Assembly (NCBI RefSeq): GCF_035581365.1 | Contig: NZ_CP141590.1 | Location: 868,001 to 932,000, forward strand | From: Tsuneonella sp. CC-YZS046 | GTDB lineage: Bacteria > Pseudomonadota > Alphaproteobacteria > Sphingomonadales > Sphingomonadaceae | Direction: 5' to 3' | Length of the DNA stretch: 64,000 bases | Shown here: piece after piece, positions 44,137 to 53,417 of the stretch | How the letters are laid out: every line of letters begins with the position of its first letter | Numbering within the stretch: position 1 is the stretch's first letter | Notes under the pieces: generated by a model | Told to the model about the DNA's origin: nothing | What the model saw: the letters and a program-made list of their open reading frames with translations, nothing else | The model's database searches: none | Program-made: the position numbers and the translations under genes

Positions 44137-44847
44137 ATGCGCGCTGTTGCGCGCAATCGGGATCTTGGCGTGCGAACCCTTTCGGCGGCGGTCATGCTGG
44201 CCCTGGTCGCATTTGCCTTCTGGCAAGGCGATGGCGTGCTGGACGGCTTCATCATACTGATGGCAATGATTACCTATTTCGAGTTCGCTATGCTGGTGCG
44301 CAAGCTCGGCCAGGACCATGCAAGGACGGTCGCTTGGTGGATGGCGGGCGCGCTCTATATCGGCCTTGCCGCCGTCTCCCTCGTCATCATGCCGCCGATT
44401 GTCCTGGCTCTCGTTCTGGGGGTGGTGATTTTCACCGATACCGGGGCCTATTTTACCGGGCGGGCAATTGGCGGACCCAAGATCGCGCCGTCCATCAGCC
44501 CTTCCAAGACCTGGGCGGGGTTGTTCGGTGGAATGGCCGCATCGGCGCTCTTTCTCGGGCTGATGGTGGCCCTGGCCGCATCTGCCGCCCAGGCGCTGGC
44601 CGCATCGGAAGGGGCACGAGGCGATATTGCGCGTGCCGTGCTGGTCGCGGCCAGCCTGGGGGCCGGACTTGCCATTGCCGCTCAGGCGGGCGATTTCTTT
44701 GAAAGCTGGCTGAAGCGCAAGGCCGGGGTGAAGGACAGTTCCCGCTTGATTCCCGGTCATGGCGGTTTGTTCGACCGGGTGGATGGGCTGCTGCCGGTCG
44801 CGATCATAGCGGGCGCTGCGTTGGGCGGGGGGTGGCTGAAACTGTGA
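44137..44847 (+). CDS. cdsA: Phosphatidate cytidylyltransferase
   Basis: A 236-aa polytopic membrane enzyme with about seven helices. The signature S-x-S-P-x-K-T-x-x-G-x-x-x-G is seen as SISPSKTWAGLFGG, with the C-terminal KRKAGVKDSSRLIPGHGGLFDRVD, the most conserved CdsA region. It makes CDP-diacylglycerol used by PssA. ATG 44137 is 4 nt past the uppS stop; no clear ribosome site is seen, suggesting coupling. The stop overlaps dxr. Confidence 0.95.
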   Translation: MRAVARNRDLGVRTLSAAVMLALVAFAFWQGDGVLDGFIILMAMITYFEFAMLVRKLGQDHARTVAWWMAGALYIGLAAVSLVIMPPIVLALVLGVVIFTDTGAYFTGRAIGGPKIAPSISPSKTWAGLFGGMAASALFLGLMVALAASAAQALAASEGARGDIARAVLVAASLGAGLAIAAQAGDFFESWLKRKAGVKDSSRLIPGHGGLFDRVDGLLPVAIIAGAALGGGWLKL

Positions 44848-45998
44848 CCCGCACCATTTCCATCCTTGGCGCCACGGGTTCCATCGGCAGCTCTACGCTC
44901 GATCTCATTCGCCGCAATCGCGACGAATGGCGCGTGGTGGCCCTGACCGCCAACGGCAATGCGGGCGAGCTTGCGCGACTGGCGCGCGAATTCGGGGCGG
45001 AATGCGTGGTGGTGGCCGACGAAACGTGTCTTCCGGAATTGCGCGAACTGCTCTCGGGCAGCGGGATCGAGGCTGCGGGCGGCGCCCAGGCGCTGTGCGA
45101 GGCGGCATCGCGCGGAGCGGAAGTGACGGTCGCCGCGATCGTCGGCTGCGCAGGTCTTGCGCCCACCATGGCGGCGATCGAGCAGGGCAGGGTGGTGGCG
45201 CTGGCCAACAAGGAAGCGCTTGTCTCGGCCGGTGACGTCATGACCGCGGCGGTGGCGCGCCATGGCGCGACCCTGCTGCCGGTCGATTCCGAGCATAACG
45301 CCATTTTCCAATGCCTTGCCGGCAACGACCCGGCGCAGGTGCGTGCGATTACCTTGACGGCGAGCGGCGGCCCCTTTCGCGAATGGACGTGGGAAAGGCT
45401 GGAGCAGGCGACCCCGGCAGAAGCGGTTCGCCACCCCAATTGGGATATGGGGGCGAAGATCAGCGTCGATTCCGCCACCATGATGAACAAGGGGCTGGAA
45501 CTGATCGAGGCCTTCCACCTCTTTCCCGTCGGCCTGGACAAGCTCCGGATCGTGATCCATCCGCAATCCGTGGTGCATTCCCTGGTCGAGTTTCATGACC
45601 GTTCCACGCTCGCCCAGCTCGGCCCCTCCGACATGAGGGTTCCGATCGCGTCAATTCTTGCATGGCCGGGCCGCATGGAGACTCCCTGCGAGCCGCTCGA
45701 TCTCGCGGCGCTGGGCAGCCTGACTTTCCACGCGCCCGATGAACTGCGTTTTCCGGCTACTCGCCTGGCGCGCGAGGCAGCAGGGGCCGGGGGAGCCGCT
45801 CCCGCGGTCCTGAACGCGGCGAATGAAGTGGCGGTGGCGGCATTCCTGGCCGGTCAGATCGCATTCACCCATATTGCCGCAAATGTCGAACGCGTGCTGG
45901 CGGCGGATTTGCCCGCGGCACCGGCTACATTGGATGACGTCTTGGTGATAGACAGGGATGCCCGCGCCGTGGCTAGAGAGATTCTGGAGTTGGCCTGA
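44844..45998 (+). CDS. dxr: 1-deoxy-D-xylulose 5-phosphate reductoisomerase
   Basis: A 384-aa MEP-pathway enzyme. TISILGATGSIGSSTLDLI is the NADPH site; PVDSEHNAIFQCL holds metal ligands; TASGGPFREW and HPNWDMGAKISVDSATMMNKGLE cover the fosmidomycin/DXP pocket; LNAANEVAVAAFL is in the C-terminal part. It makes MEP for isoprenoids, feeding uppS and ispB in this window. GTG 44844 overlaps the cdsA stop and follows GGGGGG; a GTG at 44832 is possible. Confidence 0.95.
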   Translation: MTRTISILGATGSIGSSTLDLIRRNRDEWRVVALTANGNAGELARLAREFGAECVVVADETCLPELRELLSGSGIEAAGGAQALCEAASRGAEVTVAAIVGCAGLAPTMAAIEQGRVVALANKEALVSAGDVMTAAVARHGATLLPVDSEHNAIFQCLAGNDPAQVRAITLTASGGPFREWTWERLEQATPAEAVRHPNWDMGAKISVDSATMMNKGLELIEAFHLFPVGLDKLRIVIHPQSVVHSLVEFHDRSTLAQLGPSDMRVPIASILAWPGRMETPCEPLDLAALGSLTFHAPDELRFPATRLAREAAGAGGAAPAVLNAANEVAVAAFLAGQIAFTHIAANVERVLAADLPAAPATLDDVLVIDRDARAVAREILELA

Positions 45999-45999
45999 C

Positions 46000-47115
46000 T
46001 TGACCGAGTCCCCATCGATTTTCCTGATGATTGCAGGGTTCCTGCTGGTTCTTGGGCCGCTCGTGACCATTCATGAGTTGGGCCATTACCTCGTCGGCCG
46101 CTGGTTCGGAGTGAAGGCGGAAGCCTTCTCCATCGGCTTCGGCAAGGAATTGACGGGGTGGACCGACAAGCGCGGCACGCGCTGGAAGCTTTCGGCGATT
46201 CCGCTGGGCGGATATGTTCAGTTCGCGGGGGACATGAACCCCGCAAGCCAGCCCAGCCAGGAATGGCTTGACCTGCCTGAACAGCAGCGCGCCTCCACCT
46301 TTCAGGCCAAGCCGCTCTGGCAGCGGGCGCTGATCGTCGCAGCCGGACCCTTCACCAATTTCGTGGTTGCGGTGGCGATCCTCGCGGCCTTCAACCTGGC
46401 CTATGGCAAGCTCGTCATTCCGCCGGTCGTCGCGGCCGTCGCTGAAAATTCCGCGGCAGCCAAGGCCGGGTTTCGCGAGGGGGACCGCATTCTGGCGGTG
46501 GATGGATATCCGGTGGAAAGTTTTGACCGGCTGCGCGACCGCGTGGTGCCATTCCCCGATTACGAGATCGTGCTCAAGGTCAAGCGCGGGGACCGCGTCT
46601 TCGATGTGGATTTCCGCATCCCTTCGGTGATCGAGCGGGATCGTTTCGGCAATGAAACGCGGATCGGCCGGCTGGGCATCATGTCGGTGCCGGGCGAGTT
46701 CGTGGCGGTAGGCCCGCTGGAAGCCGTCTCTCTCGGGGTCAGGCAGACCGGGGATATCATGGTCATGATGGGGCAGGGCATCGTCCAGATCGTGACGGGG
46801 AAGCGCGCGGTCGAAGAATTGGGCGGCCCGATCAAGATCGCCAAATACTCAGGCGAGCAATTGTCGCTCGGCTGGCAGCCTTTCGTTTATTTCGTGGCGC
46901 TGATTTCAATTAATTTGGCATTCATTAACCTCCTGCCAATTCCTGGCCTCGATGGCGGTCATCTGGCTTTCTACGCGTCGGAAGCCATACGCCGCAAACC
47001 CATCGGGCCGCGCAGTCAGGAATGGGCCTATCGTACTGGTATCGGCTTCGTGCTGGCTCTGATGGTGTTTGTGACGATCAACGACATTGCGTCACTTCCG
47101 CTGTTCGGCAGCTAG
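46000..47115 (+). CDS. rseP: Site-2 membrane metalloprotease RseP
   Basis: A 371-aa intramembrane protease. The zinc site HELGH is in the first helix (VTIHELGHYLVGRWFG), a PDZ domain spans about residues 125-200 (AAKAGFREGDRILAVDG), and the C-terminal LLPIPGLDGGH gives the third metal ligand. It cleaves membrane anti-sigma factors or signal-peptide remnants. The TTG start at 46000 has GGAG 7-10 nt upstream; ATG 46027 would trim part of the first helix. It sits between dxr and bamA as usual. Confidence 0.95.
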   Translation: MTESPSIFLMIAGFLLVLGPLVTIHELGHYLVGRWFGVKAEAFSIGFGKELTGWTDKRGTRWKLSAIPLGGYVQFAGDMNPASQPSQEWLDLPEQQRASTFQAKPLWQRALIVAAGPFTNFVVAVAILAAFNLAYGKLVIPPVVAAVAENSAAAKAGFREGDRILAVDGYPVESFDRLRDRVVPFPDYEIVLKVKRGDRVFDVDFRIPSVIERDRFGNETRIGRLGIMSVPGEFVAVGPLEAVSLGVRQTGDIMVMMGQGIVQIVTGKRAVEELGGPIKIAKYSGEQLSLGWQPFVYFVALISINLAFINLLPIPGLDGGHLAFYASEAIRRKPIGPRSQEWAYRTGIGFVLALMVFVTINDIASLPLFGS

Positions 47116-47335
47116 GCGGCCACAACACGGCGCATTTTCGCAAGATTGGCGGGGATAGAAAGTAGGACGATGCAGAATCCGCACCGGCTAGTGCTTGATC
47201 GAGAACGGTTGATCGGGCAGAGGGCGGCGTTTCCGCATGACGCCATCTGATTGCGTCGGTTTCGATCGAGGCAAATGGATGAGAATGGCGCGAACGACAT
47301 CGATGGTAAGTACCGTGTCGAGGATTGGACGGGAT

Positions 47336-50038
47336 ATGGGCCGCAAGGCAGACAGAATGGGTTCCTCGCAATTTGCGATCGCGCTGCTCGGCTCTACGGT
47401 TCTTGCAGGCCTTCCAGCGGCTGCATTCGCCCAGGAGGCCGCGACGGCGAGCGGGGCGGAAGTGCAGCCCCAGCCTGCCGCGCCCCTGGTCCAGACGATC
47501 AATACGCTGACCGTGGTGGGGTCTGAGCGGCTCGAGCCGGCGACCATCCTCAGCTATGTGCAATTGAGCGAAGGGCAGCCCTATACGCAGGCCGCCGCCG
47601 ACCAGGCGCTCAAGGATCTGTATGCGACCGAATTGTTCGCCGATGTCAGCATCCGGAACAATGAGGGCGATGTGGTGATCGAGGTGAAGGAAAACCCGGT
47701 CATCAACCGCATCGTGCTGGAAGGCAACAAGCGGATCAAGGACGACAAGATCCTGCCGGAGATCAAGCTGGCCCCGCGCCAGATCTTCACCCGGTCGAAG
47801 GTTCGCGCGGATGTTGCCCGGATCATCGAGCTTTACAAGCGCAAGGGCCGCTTCGCCGCGGAAGTGGAACCGAAGATGGTTTCGCTGGAACAGAACCGCG
47901 TCGATATCGTGTTCGAAATCCGCGAAGGCCCGAAATCCAAGGTTCGCCAGATCAACATCATCGGCAACGAGCATTTCTCCGACGGGGAGCTGCGCGGCGA
48001 AATGGTGACCAAGCAGGCGCGCTTCTTCCGCCTGTTCAGCTCCAATACCGGCTACGACCCTGATCGGCTCGCCTTCGACCAGCAGAAGCTGCGCCAGTTC
48101 TACCTGACCGAAGGTTATGCCGATTTCCGTGTCGTGTCCGCCGTGGCCGAACTTACTCCCGACAAGCAGGACTTCATCATCACTTATGTGGTCGAGGAAG
48201 GGGATCGCTATAAATTCGGCGATGTCACGGTCGAGAGCCAGCTGCGCGATTTCAACGCGGACCTGATCGCCAGGAATCTCCCGATGAAAAAGGGCGACTG
48301 GTACAATGCGAAGCAGGTCGAGGACACTGTCGAGAATATTTCCGAGGTGGCGGGAACCCGGGGCTATGCCTTTGCGGACGTCCGCCCGCGTTTCAGCCGC
48401 GACAAGGACACGCTTACCATGGGCGTGGGCTTCACCATAGCCGATGCGCCGCGCGTCTATGTCGAACGGATCGACATCAATGGCAACACGCTGACCCAGG
48501 ACAAGGTTATTCGCCGCGAGTTCCGCATTGCGGAAGGCGATGCGTTCAATTCCCTGCAGGTCAAGCGCTCCACCAACCGGATCAAGTCGCTCGGCTATTT
48601 CCAGGAGAATTTCGAGGTCAAGCAGCAGCAGGGCAGCGCCGCGGACCGGATCATTCTCGAAGCGAATGTGGAAGAAAAGCCCACGGGCGAATTGCAGCTT
48701 TCGGCCGGATTCTCCAGCCTTGAGAGCTTCATTTTCCAGGGATCGATCCAGCAGCGCAATTTCCGGGGCCGGGGCCAGACCCTGGGCTTGAGCGCCAGCT
48801 ATTCGAAATATTCGCGTTCCGCGCAGGTCAGCTTCACCGAGCCTTACCTGTTCGACAAGAACATATCGGCCGGCATCGACATCTACCGCCGCGATATGAA
48901 CAGCTTCAATTACTTCCAGCGCAATCGCAATACGACCTATGAGCGTTCCACGACCGGCTTCACCCTCCGCGCGGGCGTGCCGCTGACGGAATATGTCACC
49001 GGGCTGGTGCGCTACACCTTCAACTATGACGATGTGTCGCTGGGCCGCGAATTCTTCCGCAATGGCGAGTGCGAGCCTCTGCTCGCAGGCCGCTATCTCT
49101 GCGATGCGCTGGGCAAGGATACCAGCTCCATTCTCGGCGCCTCGTTGATCTATGATACGCTGGACAACCGCGCCCGGCCGACGAGAGGGCATACCGCAAC
49201 GATCGGTGTCGATTTCGCCGGGTTGGGCGGTTCGGTGCGTTATGCCCGCCTGACCACGCAAGCCGCGAAATACTGGCCTGTCGGCGGCGGGTTCATCTTT
49301 TCCCTGCGCGCGGAAGGCGGCATGATCAAGGCGCTCCGGAACCGCACCGGTGATGGCGTCGATGACGTCAGGCTGACCGACCGCTTCTTCCTGGGCGAGC
49401 CGCAATTGCGCGGTTTCGATATTCGCGGCGTAGGCCCGCGTGTTATACGCAAACCCTATATCGACGATGATAGTGACTCCAGCACGCCAATGGTCGCGTC
49501 GGAAGATCGCGGCACCTGGACGGATGACGCGCTCGGCGGCCGGTATTATTATACGGGTCGTGCCGAACTGGAGATTCCGCTCGGCTCCGGTGCTCGCGAG
49601 CTGGGCCTGAGACCTTCCATCTTCGCCGATGTCGGGGCCGTATGGGGCGTGAAGAGTCCGAAGCTGCAGGATTACAGGGAATCGCAGTTCATTGAGTCTC
49701 TGAACGAGCAGGGTCAGCCGCTTTACACGCAGATCGATGCCGCCGAGGTGGTGGATGGCGCATGTACGGCCACGCAGACATCGACTGTCACCGACCAAAT
49801 CAATCCGAACCCACCTGCTTGTCTGACCAGCAACCAGAACTCGGCGCTCGGCACGACCATTCCTCCATTCACGGAAGTTTTCCTCGGCAATACCTGGAAA
49901 CCGCGCCTTGCTGTCGGTATTGGCGTGAACTGGAATTCACCGTTCGGCCCGCTTCGCATCGATTTCGCGAAAGTGCTTCTCAAGGAACCCGGCGACGACA
50001 CCAAGCCGTTCTCCTTTAACGTAGGAACCCAATTCTGA
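47336..50038 (+). CDS. bamA: Outer membrane protein assembly factor BamA
   Basis: About 900 aa. A signal peptide (FAIALLGSTVLAGLPAAAFA) leads into five POTRA domains (for example FADVSIRNNEGDVVIEVKEN and NRIVLEGNKRIKDDKI), then a 16-strand barrel with LRGFDIRGVGPR near the conserved VRGF-type motif and the C-terminal FNVGTQF ending in aromatic Phe. It inserts beta-barrel proteins into the outer membrane. Several in-frame starts exist (47237 to 47357); 47336 or 47357 gives a normal signal peptide. skp overlaps its stop. Confidence 0.95.
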   Translation: MGRKADRMGSSQFAIALLGSTVLAGLPAAAFAQEAATASGAEVQPQPAAPLVQTINTLTVVGSERLEPATILSYVQLSEGQPYTQAAADQALKDLYATELFADVSIRNNEGDVVIEVKENPVINRIVLEGNKRIKDDKILPEIKLAPRQIFTRSKVRADVARIIELYKRKGRFAAEVEPKMVSLEQNRVDIVFEIREGPKSKVRQINIIGNEHFSDGELRGEMVTKQARFFRLFSSNTGYDPDRLAFDQQKLRQFYLTEGYADFRVVSAVAELTPDKQDFIITYVVEEGDRYKFGDVTVESQLRDFNADLIARNLPMKKGDWYNAKQVEDTVENISEVAGTRGYAFADVRPRFSRDKDTLTMGVGFTIADAPRVYVERIDINGNTLTQDKVIRREFRIAEGDAFNSLQVKRSTNRIKSLGYFQENFEVKQQQGSAADRIILEANVEEKPTGELQLSAGFSSLESFIFQGSIQQRNFRGRGQTLGLSASYSKYSRSAQVSFTEPYLFDKNISAGIDIYRRDMNSFNYFQRNRNTTYERSTTGFTLRAGVPLTEYVTGLVRYTFNYDDVSLGREFFRNGECEPLLAGRYLCDALGKDTSSILGASLIYDTLDNRARPTRGHTATIGVDFAGLGGSVRYARLTTQAAKYWPVGGGFIFSLRAEGGMIKALRNRTGDGVDDVRLTDRFFLGEPQLRGFDIRGVGPRVIRKPYIDDDSDSSTPMVASEDRGTWTDDALGGRYYYTGRAELEIPLGSGARELGLRPSIFADVGAVWGVKSPKLQDYRESQFIESLNEQGQPLYTQIDAAEVVDGACTATQTSTVTDQINPNPPACLTSNQNSALGTTIPPFTEVFLGNTWKPRLAVGIGVNWNSPFGPLRIDFAKVLLKEPGDDTKPFSFNVGTQF

Positions 50039-50727
50039 TGAAATTTCTCCTCAAATCGGCGGTTGCCGCCGGCCTCGTCCTATCCGTTGCCCCGGTCGCG
50101 GTGGCTCCTGCCGCCGCTCAGGCCATCAAGGGTATCGGTATCGTCAACATTCCGGCGATCATCGGCAATTCGAACGCCTACAAGACTGCGGAGCAGCAGC
50201 GCCCGGTCACTTACAAGGCGCAGATCGATCAGGCCGAGAATCGCCGCAAGCAGATCCAGGCCCAGCTGGAACCGCTGGTGAACAAGTTCGAAGCGGATCG
50301 CAGGGCGCCCAAGCCGAATGAGGCCGCGCTGCAGCAGCAGGCTGCCCAGATTCAGCAGATCGAGCAGGCCGGTCAGCGTGAGTTGCAGCAGATCCTTGCC
50401 CCGGTTTCGCTTTCGCGCGCCTATGTCGAGGAACAGATCAGCGACAAGCTGAATGAGGCGGTGGAAAGTGCCGCGAAAAAGGCCAAGATTTCTCTCGTGA
50501 TGACGCCGGACAGTGTTCTCTTCGCCGATCCGGCCTATAATCTGAACCAGGGCGTCCTGAACGAACTCAATACGCTGCTGCCCAGCGTGCAGATCGTGCC
50601 GCCGCAGGGCTGGCTGCCGCGTCAGCTGCGTGAACAGCAGGAAGCCGCACAGGCTCAGCCCCAGCCCCAACCGGGCCAGCCCGCGCAGCCCAGCCAGCCG
50701 GCAGGCCCGCAGCCGCAGGGCCGCTAG
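50038..50727 (+). CDS. skp: OmpH/Skp family periplasmic chaperone
   Basis: A 229-aa protein with a signal peptide ([21 protein letters not shown], cleavage near residue 28), [14 protein letters not shown], a long coiled-coil arm rich in Gln/Ala (residues ~60-140) and a Pro/Gln tail ([15 protein letters not shown]). Skp carries unfolded outer-membrane proteins to BamA, the gene it overlaps by TGATG. The glutamine-rich C-terminal tail is longer than in enterobacterial Skp, as common in sphingomonads. Confidence 0.88.
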   Translation: MKFLLKSAVAAGLVLSVAPVAVAPAAAQAIKGIGIVNIPAIIGNSNAYKTAEQQRPVTYKAQIDQAENRRKQIQAQLEPLVNKFEADRRAPKPNEAALQQQAAQIQQIEQAGQRELQQILAPVSLSRAYVEEQISDKLNEAVESAAKKAKISLVMTPDSVLFADPAYNLNQGVLNELNTLLPSVQIVPPQGWLPRQLREQQEAAQAQPQPQPGQPAQPSQPAGPQPQGR

Positions 50728-50752
50728 GTCCGCACGGAACGAGGGCAAGCTG

Positions 50753-51232
50753 GTGAGCGGAACGACCCAGGCGGCAGGCGGCGCATACGATATCTGCAAG
50801 ATATTGAATGCGTTGCCTCATCGCTATCCGTTGCTCCTGGTCGATCGGGTGGAATCCCTGACGATCGGCGAGGAGATTCACGCGATCAAGGCTGTAAGTT
50901 TCAACGAGCAGTTCTTTCAGGGCCATTTCCCTGGGCGGCCGATCATGCCGGGCGTGCTCATCGTCGAGGCGATGGCGCAGGCGGCGGCCATTCTCGCAAT
51001 CGAGACGCTGGAACTGGCGGGCAGCGGCAAGCTCGTCTATTTCATGGCGATCGAGGAAGCCAAGTTCCGCAGCCCGGTCGAGCCTGGATGCCTGCTGGAT
51101 CTCCATGTCGGCTTCGTCCAGAAGCGCGCGCGTGTGTGCAAGTTCTGGGGGAAGGCGATGGTCGGCGGCAAACTTGCCTGCGAGGTGCAGTTCACGGCCA
51201 TGGTGGCCGATCCGCCGGAGGAGCAAGCCTGA
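50753..51232 (+). CDS. fabZ: 3-hydroxyacyl-[acyl-carrier-protein] dehydratase FabZ
   Basis: A 159-aa hot-dog-fold dehydratase. [16 protein letters not shown] and [20 protein letters not shown] carry the family signature with the catalytic His and Glu. It removes water in fatty-acid elongation. The GTG at 50753 has GAGGG 7 nt upstream. In most Gram-negatives lpxD lies before and lpxA after fabZ; here skp precedes and rpmE follows, so both lipid A genes are missing from the locus. Confidence 0.95.
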   Translation: MSGTTQAAGGAYDICKILNALPHRYPLLLVDRVESLTIGEEIHAIKAVSFNEQFFQGHFPGRPIMPGVLIVEAMAQAAAILAIETLELAGSGKLVYFMAIEEAKFRSPVEPGCLLDLHVGFVQKRARVCKFWGKAMVGGKLACEVQFTAMVADPPEEQA

Positions 51233-51325
51233 CGCTTGCCTTTTGCGCGTCCTGCCTTTAAGGGCGCGCCTTTCCATTTATCCGCAGGCCGGTCGGAACC
51301 GGCCAACACATACGGAGCAGCAGCC

Positions 51326-51553
51326 ATGAAGGCCGATATCCATCCCGATTACCACACCATCAAGGTGCAGATGACCAATGGCACCGTGTTCGAAACCCGC
51401 TCGACCTGGGGCAAGGAAGGCGACACGATGACGCTGGAAATCGACCCCACCAGCCACCCCGCCTGGACGGGTGGCCCTCAGCGCCTGCAGGATGGCGGCC
51501 GCGTCGCCCAGTTCAACAAGCGGTTTGGCGGGCTTTCGCTCAAGAAGAAATGA
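51326..51553 (+). CDS. rpmE: 50S ribosomal protein L31
   Basis: A 75-aa L31: [20 protein letters not shown], then [25 protein letters not shown] and [12 protein letters not shown]. The zinc-binding cysteines of the C+ form are absent, so this is a zinc-independent variant typical of alphaproteobacteria. A CGGAG site precedes the ATG. A strong terminator follows 28 nt downstream. Confidence 0.95.
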   Translation: MKADIHPDYHTIKVQMTNGTVFETRSTWGKEGDTMTLEIDPTSHPAWTGGPQRLQDGGRVAQFNKRFGGLSLKKK

Positions 51554-51580
51554 TCGGCGCTTCGCGTGTCCGGAATTTCC

Positions 51581-51607
51581 AAGGGCGGCCTTTCGGGGCC
51601 GCCCTTT
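51581..51607 (+). terminator. Intrinsic terminator after rpmE
   Basis: A perfect 10-bp stem AAGGGCGGCC (51581-51590) / GGCCGCCCTT (51597-51606), TTTCGG loop, then T-rich sequence. It ends rpmE and probably also serves the convergent MipA-like gene. Confidence 0.82.
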
Positions 51608-51619
51608 CCGTTTGGCGGA

Positions 51620-52444
51620 TCAGCGCCGTATGCGGGTGAAAGTGTAGCTGAGCGCAATGCCGGCGGAATACTGGTTCCTGCGCCCGAAATTCTCCGTGAT
51701 CGGTGAATCCGCCGCATCCCCCACGAGACGGTCGTAGCGCCCATAGGCGGCGAGGCCCCATTGCGGGGAAAGCTGATAGAGCGCGCCCAGCGTTCCACCG
51801 AGCGACTGGATGCCGGAGCCGGGCGAATAGGCTTCCACCCCCGCTGCGGCGGATTCCTGCGGAGTTACGCCGAAATAGGCGCGCTGATGGCGGCGATTGC
51901 CCCACTCCAGCCGGGGACCGATCGAGATCAGCCATTTGTCGCGGTCGCGCAGGATGTAATCCAGCCCTGCGCCGATCACCCAGCCATCATGCCCGCCGAT
52001 GCCCCGGCGGATCTCCGTGAAGCCATAGAGACGATCGCCGATCTCCGCCTGCAGCGAGACGCCTGCTTCGGCCGTGGCCTTGACCGGCGCAATGCCGGGC
52101 GCGGTATCGTTCACGCTGCGCCTGGCGGTGAAGGTCATAACCGGGCCTAGATAGATGCCCTCCACGCTGACGATGGGTATCCCGAAGCCTTCATCCGGCG
52201 CTTCATAGGCAAATTCTTCTTCGCCCCTGGCGCGGCTGAAATCGAAGAAGGGGGAAAAGCGGGTATCTTTCGCACCGGGATAGGCGGGGCCGATTTCCGG
52301 GCCGGCGTAGATCCTGATCCGCTCGGTCGACCGGGCCGGGGGCGGCGTGTCCTGCCCCCATGCGGCTTGGGGCGAATATATCAGGAGAAATGCGAGAATC
52401 CCTGCATAAGCAGGCTGGCGCGCTTTGCCGCTCTTCATAGGCAT
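51620..52444 (-). CDS. MipA/OmpV family outer-membrane protein
   Basis: A 274-aa protein with a signal peptide (AYAGILAFLLIYSPQAAWG, cleavage near residue 30) and a MipA/OmpV-type barrel: IRIYAGPEIGPAYPGAKDTRFSPF at the start, GIYLGPVMTF, GLDYILRDRDKWLISIGPRLEWG and the aromatic C-terminal strand GIALSYTFTRIRR. Members scaffold murein synthesis or act as outer-membrane channels. Start 52444 or 52438 is possible. It follows the dioxygenase gene by 23 nt on the same strand. Confidence 0.87.
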   Translation of the reverse strand: MPMKSGKARQPAYAGILAFLLIYSPQAAWGQDTPPPARSTERIRIYAGPEIGPAYPGAKDTRFSPFFDFSRARGEEEFAYEAPDEGFGIPIVSVEGIYLGPVMTFTARRSVNDTAPGIAPVKATAEAGVSLQAEIGDRLYGFTEIRRGIGGHDGWVIGAGLDYILRDRDKWLISIGPRLEWGNRRHQRAYFGVTPQESAAAGVEAYSPGSGIQSLGGTLGALYQLSPQWGLAAYGRYDRLVGDAADSPITENFGRRNQYSAGIALSYTFTRIRR

Positions 52445-52467
52445 GCTCGATCCGTTCAGGCACCAGA

Positions 52468-53100
52468 TCAGCCCCATGGGCGTTCCCTGTACCATTTGGT
52501 GATGATGTATTTGACGCCCTTGCGGACCTTCATCCCTTGATGCAGCGTTGCCGGGTTGGCCTGCCCGTCCGGCTTCCGGTTGTTCCATGCCAGCAGCCTT
52601 CCGCGCTCCGGCTGGAAGGTTTTGCCGAGTTCCTTGAAGCGCGTGCCGCCGCCTGCATCGACGGTGTTGAGATAGATCATTATCGTCCAGGTGCGTTGGC
52701 CGGAGACTGAGCAATAGCGCTGGTAATCCTGGCCCCAGGGATCGAAATAATCGGTGTGGGCCTTGAATTCCTGCCCAACATCGTAACGCTGCCCCTGCAC
52801 GGGTTCTCCATATTCCGGGGCGATCCCGGAAATGGCGTTCAGCCGCCCTTCCAGCTCTTCCACGGCAGGCTCGCCTGCATCGAGATCGCAGGTTTCGCTG
52901 GTCCGGAAATAATCGTCCCCATTCGGGTCCGCGATGGTCGAAGGGCGGCGATTGAGGTCGATCAGCCGGATCAGCTCGTCGCACAGCGGGGCAGGGAGGA
53001 ACGCCTTGCAGGTGAAGACTTCGGCTGCGGAGACGGGAATGCGCTGAATGCCGGGCCAGATGGCCAGCTTCTCGGCCGAAGTGTCACCGCTTGCGCCCAT
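52468..53100 (-). CDS. 2-oxoglutarate/Fe(II) prolyl 4-hydroxylase-like dioxygenase
   Basis: A 210-aa P4Hc-type protein. The iron facial triad is His115-x-Asp117 (KAHTDYFDP) and His187 (TLHQGM), with Lys197 (VRKGVKYIITKW) the likely 2-oxoglutarate anchor. YLNTVDAGGGTRF is the conserved jelly-roll strand. It hydroxylates an unknown protein or small molecule. ATG 53100 gives a compact protein; the longer frame reaches 53205 without family support. Confidence 0.88.
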   Translation of the reverse strand: MGASGDTSAEKLAIWPGIQRIPVSAAEVFTCKAFLPAPLCDELIRLIDLNRRPSTIADPNGDDYFRTSETCDLDAGEPAVEELEGRLNAISGIAPEYGEPVQGQRYDVGQEFKAHTDYFDPWGQDYQRYCSVSGQRTWTIMIYLNTVDAGGGTRFKELGKTFQPERGRLLAWNNRKPDGQANPATLHQGMKVRKGVKYIITKWYRERPWG

Positions 53101-53281
53101 ATCGGGGAGGCATAAGCCCTTGCCGGGCAAAGGCAAGCCGCAAGCTTCAGGGCACAGGCCGGGAGGAAACCGCCTTTGCAATCTCTGGAGATGCGCAGTT
53201 TTCACTTTCCAAATCGGGCGGTCTGTGCGAGAGGCTCGCCGCCGCGCGGTATCCCGGTTTCAGGCCGGGTCCCGAATATAT

Positions 53282-53359
53282 GGCGATCGTAGCTCAGTTG
53301 GTTAGAGCGCCGGTTTGTGGTACCGGAGGTCGTGGGTTCGAACCCCATCGATCGCCCCA
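53282..53359 (+). tRNA. tRNA-His (GTG)
   Basis: A 78-nt tRNA including the encoded G-1 that marks tRNA-His. Acceptor GCGATCG/CGATCGC with C73, anticodon arm CCGGT-TTGTGGT-ACCGG giving GTG, T-loop TTCGAAC, and encoded CCA. Confidence 0.95.
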
Positions 53360-53417
53360 TTTCCTTGCAGCTTTGGATGTCTCGCCATTGCGATCCACTG
53401 GCGAATCAAGGGGTATG

